In this document: piece after piece, positions 26,263 through 34,582 of the stretch
How the letters are laid out: each line of letters begins with the position of its first letter
Numbering within the stretch: the stretch's first letter is position 1
The notes under the pieces: generated by a model
What the model saw: the letters and a program-made list of their open reading frames with translations, nothing else
Told to the model about the DNA's origin: nothing
The model's database searches: none
Assembly (NCBI RefSeq): GCF_007829525.1
Contig: NZ_VLJP01000078.1
Coordinates: 68,042-132,041, forward strand
Origin: Mesorhizobium sp. J18
GTDB lineage: Bacteria; Pseudomonadota; Alphaproteobacteria; Rhizobiales; Rhizobiaceae
DNA: 64,000 nt
Reading direction: 5' to 3'
Translations under genes and position numbers: made by a program

Positions 26263-26349
26263 GAGAGCCGGTCTTCCGGTTCTCTCCGGGCCGGTTTTCC
26301 GGCCTCGTTTGTATGGCGCGAGACTAGCGCCCGGTTCTTACCACCGGGC
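26263..26349. repeat. Three consecutive hairpins upstream of the DUF6101 gene
   Basis: The stems are GAGAGCCGG/CCGGTTCTC (26263-26271 with 26276-26284), GGCCGG/CCGGCC around TTTT (26289-26294 with 26299-26304), and GCCCGG/CCGGGC (26329-26334 with 26344-26349). They lie in the 214-bp gap between two minus-strand genes. Termination of the DUF1344 transcript or a structured leader is possible; no clear U-run follows. Confidence 0.5.
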
Positions 26350-26452
26350 TTAGAAGTTCGGTTAAATTTTGCTGAGCGCTCAGATGGTTAGCGATTTCCG
26401 ACCTGCGGAAAGGAATCCGAAACCGCCCTGCCGCAAGCCGGGAGGGCCGGCC

Positions 26453-26698
26453 TTACTCCGGCAGGACCATGTCGGTGATCTGCCGCACGCCGTCTTGCTC
26501 GCGATAGGCGATGACCACGTCCATTCCCTCCGACAGTGCGCTGATATCGATCTCGGCGGGCAGCTTGTAGGTGTTGCCGTCTTCCAGCGTGATGGTCATC
26601 TGCTCTTCGTCGATGCTGGTGATGTTTCCTTCGGTCTCTGCGGCCAGGGCCGAAGTCATCATCAATCCGAGAGCGAAGGCGGCAGCGACAAGACGCAT
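26453..26698 (-). CDS. DUF1344-family periplasmic protein
   Basis: The 81-aa protein has a signal peptide (MRLVAAAFALGLMMTSALAAETEG), then a small beta domain (NITSIDEEQMTITLEDGNTYKLPAEIDISALSEGMDVVIAYREQDG). This matches the DUF1344 pattern. Function is unknown; a periplasmic OB-like role is only a guess. The ATG at 26698 follows AAAGAGGTTCTTCG. It is divergent from aroC. Confidence 0.85.
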   Translation of the reverse strand: MRLVAAAFALGLMMTSALAAETEGNITSIDEEQMTITLEDGNTYKLPAEIDISALSEGMDVVIAYREQDGVRQITDMVLPE

Positions 26699-26924
26699 CG
26701 AAGAACCTCTTTCCTGATATTGTCCTCGCGGGACGCGCAACTGGTTGGCTATGGAGAATCAACCACCACAATATGTCAAAACTTATGTCACCACCCGTGT
26801 GGCTCGGGGAGCGATCATCTGTGGAACATGTCGCCGCCGCGGTCGATCTGATCGTTTGACCGACTGGTGAAACGCCAATAGAAGCGTGACGCGTAAAGCC
26901 GCCGACGGTCAGGAAACCGCATCC

Positions 26925-28022
26925 ATGTCGCACAACACCTTCGGGCATCTGTTCCGCGTCACCACCTGGGGTGAAAGCCACGGGCCGGCGATCGGCTGTG
27001 TGGTGGATGGCTGCCCGCCGGGCATCCGCTTCACCCTGGCCGAGATACAGGCCGAGCTCGATCGCCGCCGTCCTGGCAAATCGCGCTTCGTGACCCAGCG
27101 GCGCGAGCCCGACGAGGTGAGGGTGCTTTCCGGGGTTCTGATGGAGGATGACGGCGTGACCATGGTGACGACAGGCACGCCGGTTTCCATGATGATCGAG
27201 AATATCGACCAGCGATCCAAGGATTACGGAGAGATCGCCAACCGCTATCGCCCCGGCCACGCCGACTACACCTATGAGGTCAAATACGGCTTGCGGGACT
27301 ATCGCGGCGGCGGCCGTTCGTCCGCGCGCGAGACCGCCATGCGTGTCGCAGCCGGTGCGCTGGCGCGAAAGGTCGTGCCCGGCATGAAGGTGCGCGGCGC
27401 GCTCATTTCCATGGGCGAAAAGGAGATCGACCGCAGCCGCTGGGACTGGGATTTTGTGGACAGCCCCGAAAACCCCTTCTTCACGCCCGACCCGCAATCC
27501 GTGCCGGTCTTCACCGAATATCTCGACGGCATCCGCAAGGCTGGCTCCTCGGTTGGCGCGGTGATCGAAGTCGTGGCCGAGGGCGTGCCGGCAGGGCTCG
27601 GCGCACCGATCTATGCCAAGCTGGACCAGGACATCGCCTCCAACCTGATGTCGATCAATGCGGTCAAGGGCATCGAGATCGGCAACGGTTTTGCCGCGGC
27701 CCGCATCACCGGCGAGCAGAATGCCGACGAGATGCGCGCCGGCAACGAGGGCAAGCCGCGCTTCCTATCCAACAATGCCGGCGGCATACTCGGCGGCATC
27801 TCGACCGGTGAACCGATTGTGGCGCGCTTCGCGGTGAAGCCGACTTCCTCCATCCTCAATCCGCGCAGGTCCGTCGACCGGCAGGGCCAGGAGGTGGATA
27901 TCGTCACCAAGGGCCGGCATGACCCCTGTGTCGGCATCCGCGCGGTGCCCATCGGCGAAGCCATGCTTGCCTGCGCCATCGCCGATCATTACCTGCGGCA
28001 TCGGGGACAGACTGGGCGGTGA
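26925..28022 (+). CDS. aroC: Chorismate synthase
   Basis: AroC converts EPSP to chorismate with reduced FMN, the last step of the shikimate pathway. The 365-aa protein has [81 protein letters not shown] and a late [20 protein letters not shown]. The start at 26925 follows an AGGA site. Its stop codon lies in a repeat (GGTGAAT unit) that fills the gap to ribB. Confidence 0.96.
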   Translation: MSHNTFGHLFRVTTWGESHGPAIGCVVDGCPPGIRFTLAEIQAELDRRRPGKSRFVTQRREPDEVRVLSGVLMEDDGVTMVTTGTPVSMMIENIDQRSKDYGEIANRYRPGHADYTYEVKYGLRDYRGGGRSSARETAMRVAAGALARKVVPGMKVRGALISMGEKEIDRSRWDWDFVDSPENPFFTPDPQSVPVFTEYLDGIRKAGSSVGAVIEVVAEGVPAGLGAPIYAKLDQDIASNLMSINAVKGIEIGNGFAAARITGEQNADEMRAGNEGKPRFLSNNAGGILGGISTGEPIVARFAVKPTSSILNPRRSVDRQGQEVDIVTKGRHDPCVGIRAVPIGEAMLACAIADHYLRHRGQTGR

Positions 28023-28138
28023 ATGGTGAATAGTAAAATGGTGAATGGAAAGGGCTTCGCCTTATGACTTCTGCATTTCGAGCCGGCCGTCCGGCGATCG
28101 CCATTCACCATTCACCATTCACCACTCACCACTGACCC
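28018..28138. repeat. Inverted array of 7-bp repeats filling the aroC-ribB gap
   Basis: GGTGAAT units occur at 28018-28024, 28025-28031 and 28040-28046, with a degenerate unit at 28032-28038. On the other side, five tandem 7-mers (CCATTCA three times, then CCACTCA, CCACTGA) run from 28101 to 28135. The two sides are complementary and can form a long hairpin. The array holds the aroC TGA at its left end and ends three bases before the ribB ATG, leaving no visible Shine-Dalgarno. Confidence 0.8.
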
Positions 28139-29239
28139 ATGCCCTACGACCAGAAAAAGATCGTCGATGCCCTGCGTGCTTTCGAGTGCGGCGAAATCGT
28201 CGTCGTCATGGACGATGACGGGCGCGAGAACGAGGGCGACCTTATCGTCGCGGCAGTGCATTGCACGCCGGAAAAAATGGCCTTTATCGTTCGCCATACC
28301 TCCGGCATCGTCTGCGCGCCGATGACGCGGGACGACGCGCGCCGGCTGAACCTCACGCCGATGGTGGCCGATAACGACGCACCGCACTCTACCGCTTTCA
28401 CCGTCAGCGTCGACTTCAAGCACGGCACGACCACGGGCATTTCGGCGGAGGACCGCACGCTAACCGTCCGCAATCTCGCCAATGGCAATGTCGGCGCCTC
28501 GGACTTCGTTCGCCCGGGCCATATTTTCCCGTTGGTCGCGCGCGAGGGCGGCGTGCTTATGCGCTCCGGCCATACGGAAGCGGCGGTCGATCTCTGCAAG
28601 CTCGCCGGACTGCCGCCGGTCGGCGTAATCTGTGAACTCGTCAACGACGACGGCACAGTGATGCGTGGGCCGCAGGTTACCGCCTTTGCCGAGAAACACG
28701 GGCTGAGGCAGGTTTCGGTGGCCGACCTCATTGCCTACCGCCAGCGTCAGGAGACGCTGGTCGAACGGGTCGCCAGTTTCGACATCATGACCCATGGCGG
28801 CCCCGCCAGGGCGCACACTTACACGCTGCCCTGGGAGGTGATGCAGCATCTCGCCATCGTCTATGGCGACATCCGCGACGGTCACGACATTCCGGTGCGC
28901 CTGCAGTCGGAGGATGTGGTCACCGATGTCTTCGGCACCAAGGACCGGCTGCGCGAGGTGATGGCGAAGATGGCCGAGGCCAAGCGCGGCGTCATCGTCT
29001 ATCTGCGCGAAGGTTCCGTCGGCGTCGCTCATCAGTCGCGGCAGCGGCCGGGCGCAGAGGGCCGGGAAACCCATGAGGAAGCTCTGCGCCGCGAGAGCGA
29101 ATGGCGCGAGGTCGGGCTCGGTGCGCAGATTCTGAAGGATCTGGGCATCTCCTCGATCAGGCTGATCGCCTCGCGCGAGCGTCATTATATCGGCCTCGAG
29201 GGCTTCGGCATCGAGATCGCCTCGACGGAGATTCTCTGA
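28139..29239 (+). CDS. ribB: 3,4-dihydroxy-2-butanone 4-phosphate synthase fused to a degenerate GTP cyclohydrolase II domain
   Basis: The N-terminal half (about residues 1-200) is RibB, which converts ribulose 5-phosphate to the four-carbon riboflavin precursor: VVVMDDDGRENEGDLIVAA, HTSGIVCAPMT, RPGHIFPLVAREGGVLMRSGHTEAAVDLCKLAG. The C-terminal half is RibA-like but lacks the three zinc cysteines of GTP cyclohydrolase II; the corresponding region reads YGDIRDGHDIPVRLQSEDVVTD. GTP cyclohydrolase activity is therefore unlikely, and a separate RibA should exist elsewhere. This hybrid type is known in proteobacteria. The start lies directly against a repeat array with no ribosome site. Confidence 0.92.
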   Translation: MPYDQKKIVDALRAFECGEIVVVMDDDGRENEGDLIVAAVHCTPEKMAFIVRHTSGIVCAPMTRDDARRLNLTPMVADNDAPHSTAFTVSVDFKHGTTTGISAEDRTLTVRNLANGNVGASDFVRPGHIFPLVAREGGVLMRSGHTEAAVDLCKLAGLPPVGVICELVNDDGTVMRGPQVTAFAEKHGLRQVSVADLIAYRQRQETLVERVASFDIMTHGGPARAHTYTLPWEVMQHLAIVYGDIRDGHDIPVRLQSEDVVTDVFGTKDRLREVMAKMAEAKRGVIVYLREGSVGVAHQSRQRPGAEGRETHEEALRRESEWREVGLGAQILKDLGISSIRLIASRERHYIGLEGFGIEIASTEIL

Positions 29240-29326
29240 GGCCGCCTTGCCCAGTAGTCTGTTGAGCAGCCGCGCATACGCAGCTTCCGACATGGCCAAG
29301 ACGCCGGATTGCGCCTATATCGGGGC

Positions 29327-30253
29327 ATGACCACACGTTTCTATTCCCATCCGATCTATCTTGAACATCTGACGCCCGCCGGCCATCCGGAACGTCCGGA
29401 TCGCCTGCGTGCCATCGCCCGGGTGCTGGAGCATGATGTCTTCGACGCCCTCGACCGCGTCGAGGCGACGCTCGGCGACGAGGCGACGATCCTCTATGCC
29501 CATCCAGCCGAGCAGCTTGAGCGCGTGAAGGCGCAGATCCCGGCGGAGGGCATCGCCCGCATCGACGCCGATACCTCGGCCAGCCCGAAAAGCTGGGAAG
29601 CGGCGCTGATGGCGATCGGCGCGGCGAATGCGGCGGTGGATGATGTCTTCACCGGCAAGGCCGACAATGTCTTTGTCGCGGCGCGACCGCCCGGCCATCA
29701 TGCCGAGAAGACGAGGGCCATGGGCTTTTGCCTCTTCAACAATGCGGCGATCGCCGCCCGTCATGCCCAGAAGGCGCATGGCGCCGAACGCATTGCCATC
29801 GTCGACTGGGATGTCCATCACGGCAACGGCACGCAGGATATCTTCTGGGACGATCCGACCGTGCTTTATTGCTCCACACATCAGATGCCGCTCTATCCCG
29901 GCACCGGCGCGAAGAACGAGACCGGCGCGGGGAATATTGTCAACGCACCGCTTTCCCCTCAATCTGGCGGCGAACTGTTCCGCGAAGCCTTCGAATCGCA
30001 CATCCTGCCGGCGCTCGACGATTTTCGTCCGGACCTGATCATCATCTCCGCCGGCTTCGACGCCCATCAGCGCGATCCGCTTGCCGAAATCAATCTGGAG
30101 GAGGCGGATTTCGCCTGGGCGACAGCCGAGCTGATGGACAGGGCAGGGCGCTGGTCGAACAATCGGCTCGTGAGCCTGCTCGAAGGCGGATACGACCTCC
30201 AGGGCCTTGCGCTGTCGGTGGCGGCTCATCTCGGCCGTCTGATGAAGGGTTGA
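29327..30253 (+). CDS. Histone-deacetylase-family (acetylpolyamine/class II-like) deacetylase
   Basis: These zinc enzymes remove acetyl groups from polyamines or lysine side chains. The 308-aa protein has FYSHPIYLEHLTPAGHPERPDRL, the His pair in ARPPGHHAEKTRAMGFCLFNN, the zinc-binding IVDWDVHHGNGTQDIFWDD, and IIISAGFDAHQRDPLAEINL. All catalytic residues appear intact. The start at 29327 is the first ATG that fits the family. It is followed after 3 bases by xseB, probably in one transcript, although the two have no known functional link. Confidence 0.92.
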   Translation: MTTRFYSHPIYLEHLTPAGHPERPDRLRAIARVLEHDVFDALDRVEATLGDEATILYAHPAEQLERVKAQIPAEGIARIDADTSASPKSWEAALMAIGAANAAVDDVFTGKADNVFVAARPPGHHAEKTRAMGFCLFNNAAIAARHAQKAHGAERIAIVDWDVHHGNGTQDIFWDDPTVLYCSTHQMPLYPGTGAKNETGAGNIVNAPLSPQSGGELFREAFESHILPALDDFRPDLIIISAGFDAHQRDPLAEINLEEADFAWATAELMDRAGRWSNNRLVSLLEGGYDLQGLALSVAAHLGRLMKG

Positions 30254-30256
30254 AGA

Positions 30257-30508
30257 ATGATCGAAGAAGCAAATCAGGACATCAAGGAGATGAGCTTCGA
30301 GCAGGCTTTGGAAGCCTTGGAGCGCATCGTTGAGGATCTTGAGCGCGGCGACGTGCCGCTCGACCAGTCGATCCGCATCTACGAGCGTGGCGAGGCCCTG
30401 AAGAAGCATTGCGAGACGCTTCTGAAGGCGGCCGAGGACAAGGTCGAGAAGATCCGCCTGTCACGCGAAGGCAAGCCCGCAGGTGTGGAACCGCTGGACG
30501 GGGAATAG
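30257..30508 (+). CDS. xseB: Exodeoxyribonuclease VII small subunit
   Basis: XseB is the small subunit of exonuclease VII, which cuts single-stranded DNA from both ends. The 83-aa protein has the family core [55 protein letters not shown] within residues 12-68. The large subunit gene (xseA) is not in the window. Its TAG stop is followed, in the same frame, by the remnant of a PIN-domain protein. Confidence 0.95.
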   Translation: MIEEANQDIKEMSFEQALEALERIVEDLERGDVPLDQSIRIYERGEALKKHCETLLKAAEDKVEKIRLSREGKPAGVEPLDGE

Positions 30509-30688
30509 GCACAAAGCTTCTCTTTGCTGGATGTCAACGCCACGCATGCGGCCTTTATCGAACGGCTGCCGCCTGTTCATGCTGATCCCTTTGACAGGCT
30601 GATGCTGGCACAGGCCATGATTGAGAATCTGCAATTGGTGACATTCGACCGCCATCTCTCGCGCTATGATGTAGCCATATTGACTTGA
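30509..30688 (+). pseudogene. C-terminal remnant of a VapC-like PIN-domain toxin
   Basis: Translated in the frame that continues past the xseB stop, this gives AFIERLPPVHADPFDRLMLAQAMIENLQLVTFDRHLSRYDVAIL and then TGA. The LPPxHxDPFDRLxxAQAxxExLxLVTxD stretch is the classic C-terminal half of PilT/VapC PIN toxins. The N-terminal half, with the first catalytic Asp, is missing, and no start codon or antitoxin gene precedes it. Only about 55 residues remain. The left junction abuts the xseB stop directly. Confidence 0.75.
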
Positions 30689-30719
30689 TCCCAACCGACT
30701 TCACGCGAAAGGAACCGCG

Positions 30720-31640
30720 ATGAGCTTCTTTCCCGGACCTGACCCGCTGCCCGGTGATGCCTTCGCCTGCGACGCCATCGAGACGCTGATCATTCCGCGC
30801 GCCAGCGATATCGGCGGCTTCGAGGTGCGCCGGGCTCTGCCCTCGTCGCGTCGCCGCCTCGTCGGCCCCTTCATATTCTTCGACCGCATGGGCCCAGCCG
30901 TGCTGCGCGCCGGCCAGGGGCTGGACGTGCGGCCACACCCGCATATCGGCCTGTCCACGGTCACCTATCTGTTCGACGGCAAGATCCGCCATCGCGATTC
31001 GCTCGGCACGGAAATGGTCATCGAACCGGGCGACCTGAACCTGATGACGGCGGGCAGGGGCATCGTGCATTCCGAGCGCTCGCCGGAAGAATTGCGCGGC
31101 TCGCCCATGTCTGTTTCCGGGCTGCAGACCTGGCTGGCGCTGCCCGACGGCGGCGAAGAGGTCGATCCGGTATTCGAGAACACCTCGCGAACAGTCATGC
31201 CCGAAATCGACGACGGCGGCGTCAAGGCGCGCGTGGTCATAGGCAATCTGGACGGTGCACGCTCGCCGGTGCGCACGCCGACCGACACGCTCTATGCCGA
31301 CATCCGCCTGGGAGCGGGCGCACAGTTCCGTATCCCGGCCGAGGCCGAGGAGCGTGCGATCTATGTGCTGGAAGGCCATGTGGAGATCGCCGGCGATCGC
31401 TTCCCTGCCGACAGGCTCCTGGTCTTCCGCCCGGGCGACGAGATCGTCGTGCGGTCGGAGGCGGGCGCGCATTTCATGCTTTTCGGCGGCGCGGCGCTCG
31501 GGTCGCAGCGCTACATATGGTGGAATTTCGTCTCTTCCTCGAAGGAGCGCATCGAACAGGCCAAGGAGGAATGGCGAACCGGCCACTTCGATATCGTGCC
31601 GGGCGACGAGGAAGAGTTCATTCCCCTGCCGGAGGGATGA
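30720..31640 (+). CDS. Pirin family protein
   Basis: The 306-aa bicupin has the pirin metal site in GLDVRPHPHIGLSTVTYLFDG and GRGIVHSERSPEELRG, with His-x-His and His-x-Glu pairs. A C-terminal cupin (GAGAQFRIPAEAEERAIYVLEGHVEIAGD) follows. Bacterial pirins have been linked to quercetin dioxygenase activity or to binding of metabolic enzymes; the role here is unknown. It begins 31 bp after the PIN remnant and may have acquired its promoter in that stretch. Confidence 0.92.
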   Translation: MSFFPGPDPLPGDAFACDAIETLIIPRASDIGGFEVRRALPSSRRRLVGPFIFFDRMGPAVLRAGQGLDVRPHPHIGLSTVTYLFDGKIRHRDSLGTEMVIEPGDLNLMTAGRGIVHSERSPEELRGSPMSVSGLQTWLALPDGGEEVDPVFENTSRTVMPEIDDGGVKARVVIGNLDGARSPVRTPTDTLYADIRLGAGAQFRIPAEAEERAIYVLEGHVEIAGDRFPADRLLVFRPGDEIVVRSEAGAHFMLFGGAALGSQRYIWWNFVSSSKERIEQAKEEWRTGHFDIVPGDEEEFIPLPEG

Positions 31641-31706
31641 CCGCGGGCAGACATTGCAAATCCGCTCACGGCGCGCCGACGAGACGCGTTTACTTTCGGC
31701 GCCCAA

Positions 31707-33665
31707 ATGCCTATGTCCCTTGCAAGGCTATCATCTATAAGTGACGCGCGCGTGAAATCGCCCCCCGAAACCCCGCTTCTCGATCGGATCACATATCCTT
31801 CGGACCTGAAGCAGCTTCCCGAAAGCGCCTTGCCGCAATTGGCGAGCGAGCTGCGGGCGGAGATGATCGATGCCGTCTCGCAGACGGGCGGGCATCTGGG
31901 TGCCGGCCTCGGCGTGGTTGAGCTCACCGTCGCGTTGCACTATGTTTTCGACACGCCTGCCGACCGCATCATCTGGGATGTCGGGCATCAGGCCTATCCG
32001 CACAAGATACTGACCGGACGGCGCGACCGCATCCGCACGCTTCGCCAGGAAGGCGGACTTTCCGGCTTCACCAAGCGGGCGGAGAGCGAATACGACCCTT
32101 TCGGCGCGGCGCACTCCTCGACCTCGATTTCCGCTGGCCTTGGCATGGCCGTCGCCCGCGACCTGAAAGGCGGGAAGAACAATGTTATCGCTGTCATCGG
32201 CGACGGCGCCATGTCGGCCGGCATGGCCTATGAGGCCATGAACAATGCCGGCGCGCTCGACGCGCGGCTTATCGTCATCCTCAACGACAACGACATGTCC
32301 ATCGCGCCGCCTTCCGGGGCCATGAGTCACTATCTGGCACGGCTTGCCTCGGGCCGGACCTATGCCGGCTTCCGCGATTTCGGCAAGAAGCTTACTTCCT
32401 ATCTCGGCAAGCGCGTGGATCGGGCGGTCACCCGCGCCGTGGAACATGCGCGCGGCTATGTTACCGGCGGGACACTGTTCGAGGAGATGGGCTTCTATCA
32501 TATTGGCCCGATCGACGGGCACAATCTCGAGCATCTCGTGCCGGTGCTGAAGAATGTGCGCGATAATGGGAGTGGCCCGGTTCTGATCCACGTCGTGACG
32601 CAAAAGGGCAAGGGCTATGCGCCCGCCGAGGCGGCTGCCGACAAATATCACGGCGTCAGCAAGTTCGATGTCATCACCGGCACGCAGGCGAAAGCGCCGG
32701 CCAACGCGCCGAGTTATACCAGGGTTTTCGCTGAGAGCCTGATCCAGGAGGCGCGCGAGGACGATAAGATCGTCGCCATCACCGCTGCCATGCCTTCCGG
32801 CACCGGGCTGGACCTTTTCGGCAAGGAATTTCCGGCTCGCACTTTCGATGTCGGCATTGCCGAGCAGCATGCCGTAACCTTCGCCGCGGGGCTTGCGACC
32901 GAGGGCTTCAAGCCTTTTGCCGCGATCTATTCGACCTTCCTGCAGCGCGCCTATGACCAGGTGGTTCACGATGTGGCGATCCAGAGGCTGCCCGTCCGCT
33001 TTCCGATCGACCGGGCAGGCTTTGTCGGTGCTGACGGCCCGACCCATTGCGGCGCCTTCGATACAGCCTATCTGGCGGCACTTCCCGGTTTTGTCGTGAT
33101 GGCGGCGAGCAACGAGGCGGAATTGCGCCACATGGTGCGGACCGCCGTTGCCTATGACGAAGGCCCCATCACTTTCCGTTATCCGCGCGGCAATGGTGTC
33201 GGCGTCGAAATGCCCGAGCGCGGCAGCGTTCTTGAAATCGGCAGGGGCCGTATCGTCAAGGAAGGCACCAAGGTGGCGCTTCTTTCCTTCGGCACCCGGC
33301 TGGCAGATTGCCTGCTGGCGGCCGAGGAACTGGATGCGGCAGGGCTCTCGACCACCGTTGCCGATGCGCGTTTCGCCAAGCCGCTTGACACCGATCTCGT
33401 CCGCCGTCTGGCGCGCGAGCACGAGGTGCTGATAACGATCGAGGAAGGCTCGGTCGGCGGTTTCGGGTCGCATGTTCTGCACTTCCTGGCAACAGAGGGC
33501 TTGCTCGAAAACGGCTTGAAGGTGCGCCCGCTGGTGCTGCCCGACGCCTTCGTGGACCAGGCAAAGCCGGAAAAGATGTATGCCGATGCCGGGCTGGATT
33601 CCGCCGGCATCGTGCGTGCGGTCTTTGCCGCATTCGGCCATTCCGCGCAGGCGGTGCGGGCCTGA
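31707..33665 (+). CDS. dxs: 1-deoxy-D-xylulose-5-phosphate synthase
   Basis: Dxs condenses pyruvate and glyceraldehyde 3-phosphate using thiamine diphosphate, the entry step of the MEP pathway. The product of up to 652 aa has [18 protein letters not shown], the ThDP motif [20 protein letters not shown] ... [40 protein letters not shown] with the catalytic Glu, and [18 protein letters not shown]. The beginning is uncertain: ATGs at 31707 and 31713 and a GTG at 31752 (before [12 protein letters not shown]) are all possible, and none has a clear ribosome site. Confidence 0.94.
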   Translation: MPMSLARLSSISDARVKSPPETPLLDRITYPSDLKQLPESALPQLASELRAEMIDAVSQTGGHLGAGLGVVELTVALHYVFDTPADRIIWDVGHQAYPHKILTGRRDRIRTLRQEGGLSGFTKRAESEYDPFGAAHSSTSISAGLGMAVARDLKGGKNNVIAVIGDGAMSAGMAYEAMNNAGALDARLIVILNDNDMSIAPPSGAMSHYLARLASGRTYAGFRDFGKKLTSYLGKRVDRAVTRAVEHARGYVTGGTLFEEMGFYHIGPIDGHNLEHLVPVLKNVRDNGSGPVLIHVVTQKGKGYAPAEAAADKYHGVSKFDVITGTQAKAPANAPSYTRVFAESLIQEAREDDKIVAITAAMPSGTGLDLFGKEFPARTFDVGIAEQHAVTFAAGLATEGFKPFAAIYSTFLQRAYDQVVHDVAIQRLPVRFPIDRAGFVGADGPTHCGAFDTAYLAALPGFVVMAASNEAELRHMVRTAVAYDEGPITFRYPRGNGVGVEMPERGSVLEIGRGRIVKEGTKVALLSFGTRLADCLLAAEELDAAGLSTTVADARFAKPLDTDLVRRLAREHEVLITIEEGSVGGFGSHVLHFLATEGLLENGLKVRPLVLPDAFVDQAKPEKMYADAGLDSAGIVRAVFAAFGHSAQAVRA

Positions 33666-33715
33666 GGATGTCCTTTATGTCTGGTCCGATTGACCAAACT
33701 CCCATTCCGTCCCGC

Positions 33716-33790
33716 TGCATGGGACACCTCTCCCCCACTTCGTGAGAGAGGAAGGGCGGCAACGGCAATTGGGCCCTCTCTCTTGCCATC
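33716..33790. repeat. Palindromic repeat in the dxs-tlyA gap
   Basis: CCTCTC (33727-33732) pairs with GAGAGG (33746-33751). GAGAGAGG (33744-33751) can instead pair with CCTCTCTC (33775-33782). The alternating stems recall the elements found inside glyS, although the sequence differs. It ends about 20 bp before the tlyA start. Confidence 0.5.
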
Positions 33791-33808
33791 CTCTCCATCA
33801 TCCGACAC

Positions 33809-34582
33809 ATGAGGCGCATGGCCGCCGAGACCGCCGACAGCAACCGCATCCGCCTCGACCATCTGCTTGTCGAACGTGGCTTCTTCGCAAGCCGGGCACG
33901 CGCGCGGGATGCGATCCTGCGCGGGACGGTCTCGGTCGGCGGAATGCCGGCGTCCAAGCCAGGGCAGAGGACGCCGCTCGACGCCACGGTATCCGTTGAC
34001 GATCCGGCACGGAAATATGTTTCGCGCGCTGCGTTGAAGCTCGTCCACGCACTGGATGCTTTCGGCCTCGAACCGCGTGGGCGTCATGCGCTCGATCTCG
34101 GTGCCTCCACCGGCGGCTTCACGCAGGTCTTGCTGGAGCGGGGTGCGGCCCATGTGACGGCAGTCGATGTCGGTCACGGCCAGATGGGTGCCGGCTTGCG
34201 GGCCGATCCACGCGTGACCTGTGTCGAAGGGGTGAACGCGCGCGATCTGACGCCGGCCGATCTGGGCGGCGCGGCACCTGGTTTCATCGTCTCCGATGTC
34301 AGCTTCATTTCGTTGAAGCTGGCACTGCCGCCGGCGCTGGCACTCGCGGCTCCCGGTGCGCATGGCATCTTCCTCGTCAAGCCGCAATTCGAAGCCGGCC
34401 GCGAAGCCATAGGCAAAGGCGGCATCCTGCGTGATCTGCGGCACGGCCGGCGGGTCGCCGAGGAAATGGCCGTCTGGCTCGGCACGAATGCCGGCTGGCA
34501 TGCGCTCGGTGTGAAGGATTCGCCAATCGATGGTGGCGACGGCAACCGTGAATATCTGTTGGCGGGGGCCAAGGCCACATGA
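33809..34582 (+). CDS. tlyA: TlyA-family rRNA (cytidine-2'-O)-methyltransferase / hemolysin-like protein
   Basis: The 257-aa protein has an N-terminal S4 RNA-binding domain (RLDHLLVERGFFASRARARDAILRGTVSVGG) and an FtsJ-like methyltransferase domain (YVSRAALKL, HALDLGASTGGFTQVLLERG, VSDVSFISLKLALP, IFLVKPQFE). TlyA methylates 16S and 23S rRNA in mycobacteria; the same function is assumed here. An ATG at 33818 is an alternative start, and neither has a clear ribosome site. Its stop overlaps the next gene by four bases (ATGA). Confidence 0.9.
   Translation: MRRMAAETADSNRIRLDHLLVERGFFASRARARDAILRGTVSVGGMPASKPGQRTPLDATVSVDDPARKYVSRAALKLVHALDAFGLEPRGRHALDLGASTGGFTQVLLERGAAHVTAVDVGHGQMGAGLRADPRVTCVEGVNARDLTPADLGGAAPGFIVSDVSFISLKLALPPALALAAPGAHGIFLVKPQFEAGREAIGKGGILRDLRHGRRVAEEMAVWLGTNAGWHALGVKDSPIDGGDGNREYLLAGAKAT

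Noticed and set aside
26699..26924. A riboswitch in front of aroC or another biosynthetic gene.
   Set aside because: No conserved aptamer core (FMN, TPP, glycine, SAM or cobalamin) could be recognised in this or the other leaders.
28018..28138. The regular repeats between aroC and ribB as a CRISPR array.
   Set aside because: The units are 7 bp without spacers and arranged as an inverted pair, so it is not a CRISPR.
31731..33641. A 636-codon open frame on the minus strand opposite dxs.
   Set aside because: It is an antisense shadow of a clear dxs gene; GC-rich coding DNA often leaves long open frames on the other strand, and the product shows no family motifs.
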